Of a DNA stretch of 64,000 nt, positions 58,414 through 64,000 are shown piece after piece; the stretch's first letter is position 1; each line of letters starts with the position of its first letter. Source of the stretch: Alentia gelatinosa (Eukaryota > Annelida > Polychaeta > Phyllodocida > Polynoidae); assembly GCA_950022655.1 (NCBI GenBank), contig OX465588.1:21438527-21502526 (forward strand), given 5' to 3'. The translations under genes and the position numbers were made by a program. The notes below the pieces were generated by a model. The model had not been told where the DNA came from. It saw nothing but the letters and a program-made list of their open reading frames with translations, and did no database searches.

Positions 58414-58598
58414 CCCAAGCCACCATATACACGGGTATCAATTGCTGAAAGCAGGAAGAAAATCAATATGCTGAACCGTACGGCAAAAACTCCAGCGGCC
58501 GTAGAGGTTAACGGCTGTGCGTTGTCGCATCCACGACGTAACGTACGTGCGAACTTTACGTCAAGATTAACGTAAAGTAGGACGAGCCTTACGTCCAC
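58414..58598 (-). CDS. Possible signal-peptide-like exon
   Basis: A - strand frame ends FAVRFSILIFFLLSAIDTRV then YGGL before G|GTGAGT, phase 1, which would fit the 55577 exon. The hydrophobic run followed by polar residues resembles a signal peptide. No in-frame ATG exists in the exon, so it would need an upstream exon or is not real. Confidence 0.3.
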
Positions 58599-58600
58599 TG
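58528..58600 (-). promoter_or_regulatory. ACGT-rich, CRE-like cluster
   Basis: Within 70 bases there are several ACGT cores (CACGACGTAACGTACGTGCG, TTTACGTCA, AACGTAAAG, TTACGTCC). TTACGTCA matches a bZIP/CRE site, and CTTTACGT/ACGTAAAG can also form a hairpin. It may be a promoter for the - strand exon. Confidence 0.35.
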
Positions 58601-58619
58601 CTTCCCCAGCACTGGCTCA

Positions 58620-60154
58620 CAAAAATCCACCGTGTATTTCGTTGCTGTTATGTCCTCCTGTGACATGTCAATTTTTAAAACAATATATATTTCTTATCAT
58701 ATCACGCACCATCACTTTATATTTATCCATTGCATTTTCACAGTTTCAGTCACAATTATTTCCATTGACAAGTTGGGAGGGATACATTTCAGGGAAAATA
58801 AAAAACATGATATTCCCATATCTAATCATAAAATGTGAAGACACTAGGCACCTTAATATCTACGTACGTTGAATCGGTTTCTATGCATGAAGGATTCAAC
58901 CTATGTTTTTATTTAACAGTTCTCAGATTAAACACAATGAATTAGTTGTATGTTTAAGTTTCAGTCATGCCCATTTTACTCTCCATCTTATAGCTTCGTG
59001 TGTCAACTTATACATTGAAAGAAGTTTTTACCTCCTTATGTCCCTGGGCACAAAAGATAGTGCCTTCAGCATCAGAATAAATGGAAAGCTTCTATTATAG
59101 AAAGAAGGCGCATTGTGACTAGACATTCCATGGCCATGGTGAAAACTATAAGCGCAGTTGACTTGCAACATATCAAAAGCATGACCTAGGAAATAACATT
59201 CTATGAGGAATGTGAAAAATCATACGGGATTGGATGAGAACAGTTCATTCCCTACTCCGGAAACAAAGGTAAATATGTTCTTAACAAGTTTTTTCAATAG
59301 TGTCCACGAATGATCCCTCTTACATCTAGACCACATATGAATCATGTATTCAAAACAGAGCATATCCGAAATGATCAACCCCTCTCCCATAAACATTGTT
59401 CAGGCCATGTATATCTTCTCTGTGTGAGATCCTCTCCATACAATTGACAATAAATCAAGAACTGAAACATTGAAATGTCCTTGTACACACTGGGCCTGGG
59501 ATATCATTTAAACGATTAATAAAGTATTCAACAGCATCAGTGTTCATTACAAGCCTGTCTGCTTACTGGAGTTTACTATCCACACTATGGACACAGTACT
59601 CCCGATACCCACCAGGTGTCGTGTTGTTCTCAAGAGCTAGTTACAGAGATACACACCAGTGGGCGCTGCCGATCTAAACGGGCCAGCTCGCTACAGTGAG
59701 GTGTGGCCCACATAGTCAATACATATAGCTGGAACCATCACTGTATTCACTATAGTTCTGTAATTTCATACATTAAAACAGTCAGACGTCGTCCGCTCTC
59801 GTCTCGTTTTACTCACTTCTAAAGTGGACCTGAAAGTTGTGATCCCATAACTAACATTAAAGTGAACTAGCTGTGTTTCTGAAGCAGTTGAGGCCTATGG
59901 CCTCTGCGGGAGTTAAATTTGAGGGAATGCTAAATTGTAAAACCTGGAGGGTGTGGGAGGCTCTAAGGAATCTAAGGGTATCGGGTTATAATGTATTTTA
60001 CTGTCCCTGTAGGAGCTGTGTTCTTTGCACATGCATTTTCTGTATGAAAATTGAAATACCATTTTTCTTCTCAAAGGTCAGTCTTTGCCGAGAACGTACC
60101 CATTAGGGTGAAACATACTTATTATTACAGAGCCGAACCGTTGTGTCGAAGCAT
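58620..60154. other. No gene seen
   Basis: AT-rich with a moderately GC-rich patch at 59600-59720. No supported exon. Confidence 0.45.
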
Positions 60155-60428
60155 TTATCAACCCTGGTATTTTTTCCAATAGGCTAACATTAGGAACTCT
60201 TTCTCCATGCCCCTCTGAGTATTGCAGTCTGTTCTCCATAGTCTATATCCTGTGTGTTATCTATTCTTTTAGTGTGTACAGGGGTAAGAAAAAGACAGAA
60301 AGCAACTCTTTTTGGTCAACGTTGTTGTTCTCCAACTCGGTTGAATGCTACGTGATATTTCACTTGGCTGTTGCTTCATTCATATCACTCCGCATCAAAC
60401 TCGTGGAGAACGACGACATTGACCAAAA
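60155..60428 (+). mobile_element. Two-part hairpin element, copy D
   Basis: Module 1 (60155-60289) starts TTATCAACCCTGGTATTTTT and ends ACAGGGGTAAGAA, with CCAATAGGCTAACATTAGGA. The outermost 24 bases of the module 2 arms (60310-60333 and 60405-60428) pair at about 21 positions. The arms continue inward to GTGATAT/ATATCAC around TTCACTTGGCTGTTGCTTCA. Confidence 0.65.
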
Positions 60429-61103
60429 CTTGTTAGTATTCCATCATCAAGGTATACTAAAAGATCTTTCGGGATCACGATGTGCCACTGGCACAGACTA
60501 TAATTTAAATGCGTATGCGTCAACGGACTGTTGGACGCCTTAACTGGAACATCTGGCTATTCTTGGTCCCATATATCAGAAAATAATATGTTCCCTTGTT
60601 GATTCCAATACTTTACGTAATAATACCATGTGGAAAAAGTGGCCAGGGCTACAATTTTGTTAAATGTATTTTCCATTTGCACATAGTTTTTACTTCCTGG
60701 TCTTATTATAATGATATAATTTGTGTCGGCAGATTTCCAGTGGGGGCCTTTACCACTAAATCTTTCACGACATGTGCCTCTAGAGGTTAACAAACAACCT
60801 TAGAATTGGGGATGTGAGACGAGGCGTAGCAACAGACATTTTTTTCCAACTAAGTCACCCCACGGGATGTCAATGAAACAACAAAAAAATCACAACAACC
60901 TTACAATTAGGACTTGGCAAAAGACAGAAATAATATCTCAGATTGTACGACTTCAATGATATATTATGAATTTATACATAGCAATTATTTATGTGCTTGG
61001 TTCGACAGTCATGCACCAATCATAGCCTTAGATGCGTGATGGGCGTCGTGGCGCACGACAGGATTATAATGTCTGTTTATAGACACACAGGTCTAACGAT
61101 CCA

Positions 61104-61346
61104 GGGACCTGTTTCACTAGTTTCGTGACATGTCTAGATGGCGTCTGTCACACCATACAGATAGATTGGGGTTGACTAGTTTCGTGAAAACACAAGTAGC
61201 TGCCCTTAGGACAAGACAGACCCCAAACATGGTGTGTCTGGTTTCATAAGAATTAGACTTAGTTTTGTCCGTTCTTCCTTACACTGTTGGTGCCGCTTTT
61301 CATGTCTGTCTAACACTGTTGTCACGAAACTAGTGAAACAGGTCCC
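61104..61346. mobile_element. MITE, 243 bases
   Basis: GGGACCTGTTTCACTAGTTT then CGTGACA and TGTCACGAAACTAGTGAAAC then AGGTCCC are perfect inverted repeats of 27 bases. Interior repeats ACTAGTTTCGTG. The tip GGG-x-CCTGTTT is shared with the 16663 element. Confidence 0.85.
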
Positions 61347-61987
61347 AGATACACGTCAAACAACTTGGTTCTCTCCACCGCAGCCACCCGACGTCGGTAA
61401 CTTAACCAACGATTATCTTTAGATACCCAATATTTGGTTACGGTTTTTTATTCATCTTAAAATTCCTGCATAGATGTCCTGGCACATGAAATCCATGATA
61501 CCGATATATAAGTTAGTTATTATTTACTTATTTTTATATTAGATATAAATTAGTCTAACACATAAAGTTATTCAAATTATTTCCACAACATATTTCGGCA
61601 GGTCAGTGTGATTAAATCCACCTCCATTATACCAGACACGACCATGTATCATATATCAGCGAGGCAACTGTAGAAGACTTACTTTAATTGACTTGTAAAT
61701 TTACACGCATTAGATCTGGCATTACTTACACAATTAGTCACGAATAGCTGTTGTACCACTTAGTGAACTAAGCGGCACTTTCACGTATACCTGATACCCC
61801 TCCCCCCCTCCAACGCCGTTTTCAGTCACTCTGCTCTAGTTACAGTTTAACTACCCACTCTCCGCAAAGACACAAACAAGCGTATGTTCGTCATATGCTG
61901 GGGAAATAATACCACCTTAAGTATATAGGAAACCAACGAGTGTCGACTCGTTGAGGAAACGTAGATAAGGTTGAATTCGAGAGGGTT

Positions 61988-62251
61988 TATCTCAGCCTGG
62001 TATAAACGTCCATAGGCTTCACATTAGGAACTCATTCTCAACAGGCCTTCTAGTACAGTAACTCATACTCAATGGGCGATGAACATATAAATATTTCCAG
62101 GCTAAGATGAAATCAGAAATATATTCGTGTTTGGTCTGAGTTCCTGTTCATCATCTTGTTTGGAGCACTTCAAAACATTCACTTGGCTATGGCCTCATTC
62201 GTATTACTGCACGCTCCAAACTCGATGACAAACGGGGACACAGACCAAACA
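61988..62251 (+). mobile_element. Two-part hairpin element, copy E
   Basis: Module 1 (61988-62109) starts TATCTCAGCCTGGTATAAAC and ends TTTCCAGGCTAAGATG, with CCATAGGCTTCACATTAGGA. Module 2 arms 62128-62166 and 62213-62251 pair over about 30 of 38 positions around TTCACTTGGCTATGGCCTCA. Confidence 0.65.
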
Positions 62252-63870
62252 TTTATCAATTTCTTTCTTATTCCCTTTACTTTCTGTATTTGTGTGGGTG
62301 GGGTACAGTGCAACATATAGACCGGACCTATGTCATCTAGACACGCTGCCTCATCCAACAAGACTGCTTTATTTTTGTATAGCTATCAGTGTATGGAGAT
62401 ATAGGCAGGATTCTCTGCATATTCAGGCCACTCCTGCTTGATATGTGACGGCCGTCAGGCCACATTCCGCTGACTCGTCCTATCTCACACTGAACTAATT
62501 CTAAACGTTCTGACGGATCTTAGTCAGACTGGACCGACCTTATACACTAGTATTAGGTTGGGTGGGAACCATAACTATACGGATCTCAGACTCTACAATA
62601 CAGACTTAACCTATGTGCGAGTCTCACTGTAGTTAGCTCAGGCTCAACCTGACCTGAACTGATGTTTATCTAAATACATGTATGTCACCGACAATCTAGG
62701 ACAGATGCGAAGTTACTATAAATTGGCTCAGGCTCATCACTCTCGACTTAACCAATGCATTATTCTATGAAAGTAATATACATGTACATAAGGCCACTAA
62801 AAAAAAAAAAAATTGTTTCTCATCACCAAGCCATGAAAAATATGACGAGGGCGCTTTTTGTTGCTTTATCTGATCAATTTTGTTCGACAGTATACCAACC
62901 CTTTCCAGATATGGTGTCATATCATTATTTCTACCGTCTCCAGGCAACATGATTATAAATCCAATTACAGAATGACATTATCGTGGCAATTACAGAATGG
63001 GAGATGGATGCGTGCATACAGGTGATGTGACAGTCGGTCTGGTAACCAAGGTAACTATCAGGCCATCACTGACTCACCACACCTGGTATAACCTGGGAAT
63101 TCGGCGTAAAATAATTCAAGTGTCCAAATAAGTACGATCATTTACTGCTTTGGTAAATGTATAAAATATTTGACTTATTAGTAGAATCCCCTCCAAACGC
63201 AATAACGGTGACCTACTTTAAAATACTTATCATGATATATTGAGATGGTTGATAGGTAAGATAAGACTGGCTAGGAACAATATAACAATTAATGAAGGGA
63301 AGACCACCCAGTCACTAGGTCTAGGGTTTTTGGTGTCTAGTCTTGTTTCTCGTTTCTTCTACGTTGCTAAATATGTATGTATTACTTTGTTTGTGATGAG
63401 ATATACAGTATCTACTGTAAAAAGAAATAGTAAGATTTGTAAATAGCTACCTGCCTAACATGTTAGTACGCCCACTGTGGGACAGTGTTATGCGGAGATT
63501 GCTGAACAACAATAACAAATGTAACTACTATACACAGCTACACTGAATTTACTGGTTTCGTAAATTACCGTTTCTCCTGCTCTATTCAAGAAACAGTTCT
63601 GAACGGATCCACAGGGATAAGACCAAATATCTTTTTTCCAGAATCTAATTAATTCAGGAAAAAAGCGGAAATCTAAACCCCCTGAATAAAAAGCATTTTA
63701 TAACATTATATCGGAACAGAATAGCTATGAATCTATATAATTCCTCTTGATTTCAATTTAACTTTTAGAATTTGAAATGATGTGAAACTAGAGAGGAAAT
63801 GCCACTCTAACATTGAGGGTGCTGCCGGTGTGTCGGAAATATCGGAATTCCGTCATTTGTTGGCAAACTT
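62252..63870. other. No gene seen
   Basis: AT-rich. A palindrome (CTTTTTTCCAGAAT/AATTCAGGAAAAAAG) lies at about 63629-63664. Confidence 0.45.
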
Positions 63871-63872
63871 AC

Positions 63873-63968
63873 ATCTCTGTTAATAGAGAAAGCAGAAGTT
63901 GAGCTGTTGGGGCGTCCGGGATTTCCCGCTCCCCCGCCTCTCGTCAGACGATGGGGGAAACCCCGATG
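63873..63968 (-). CDS. Possible partial exon at the right edge
   Basis: A CpG-rich - strand frame reads FPPSSDERRGAGNPGRPNSS then TSAFSINRD and ends at a good donor GAT|GTAAGT (phase 0). The acceptor or start is not resolved. It may belong to a gene that begins beyond the window. Confidence 0.3.
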
Positions 63969-64000
63969 TGATTAGAGCATGTAGAATTTACTGATCAGAT

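Noticed and set aside
1..64000. CRISPR arrays, operons, bacterial promoters, rRNA or tRNA genes
   Set aside because: The DNA is animal-like with spliced genes; no regularly spaced repeats were seen, and no tRNA cloverleaf was recognised by eye (a tRNA scan was not possible).

Overview
The window looks like nuclear DNA of an invertebrate animal, most likely a spiralian (lophotrochozoan), although nothing seen fixes the phylum. The reasons are AT-rich non-coding DNA, GC-rich exons flanked by canonical GT/AG splice sites, introns of 0.4 to 4.5 kb, animal-specific gene families (bHLH, EGF, immunoglobulin), decayed non-LTR retrotransposons, and a heavy load of short foldback (MITE-like) elements.

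Left part (5.2-15.1 kb, + strand): the best supported gene is a five-exon bHLH transcription factor of the 48-related (Ptf1a/Fer) group, most like Fer2. All five exons join in phase into 267 codons plus a stop. They include a 24-base microexon and a conserved C-terminal block around W-E-N-L-G-V. A CCAAT/GC-rich candidate promoter and a 5' exon lie upstream. Its introns are packed with at least eight foldback elements.

Middle part (15-42 kb): mostly AT-rich non-coding DNA. It holds an 811-base terminal-inverted-repeat element (16.7 kb), RT-domain LINE relics on the + strand at 21 and 28 kb, a tandemly duplicated block at 22.3-23.3 kb that may be a duplicated terminal exon, and weak - strand candidate exons at 20.6, 31.2 and 37.5 kb.

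Right part (42-64 kb, - strand): a single-pass receptor-like gene with exons EGF - Ig - Ig - transmembrane/tail, every junction in phase 1. The cytoplasmic tail carries an NPVY motif. Its N-terminal exons were not found. A second phase-1 transmembrane exon lies at 55.5 kb, and a possible signal-peptide-like exon with an ACGT-rich upstream region lies at 58.4-58.6 kb. A possible partial exon sits near the right edge.

The most unusual signal is a dispersed two-part repeat family: a short foldback module followed, after a gap of about 8 to 20 bases, by a long hairpin. It is seen in full at 0.65, 8.4, 60.2 and 62.0 kb, and in part at 15.5, 16.5 and 28.3 kb. Flanks and loop core are shared among copies. 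The stems differ strongly between copies yet stay self-complementary within each copy, as in covariation or concerted evolution of the arms. Pairing was counted by eye; no alignment, folding or database search was run.
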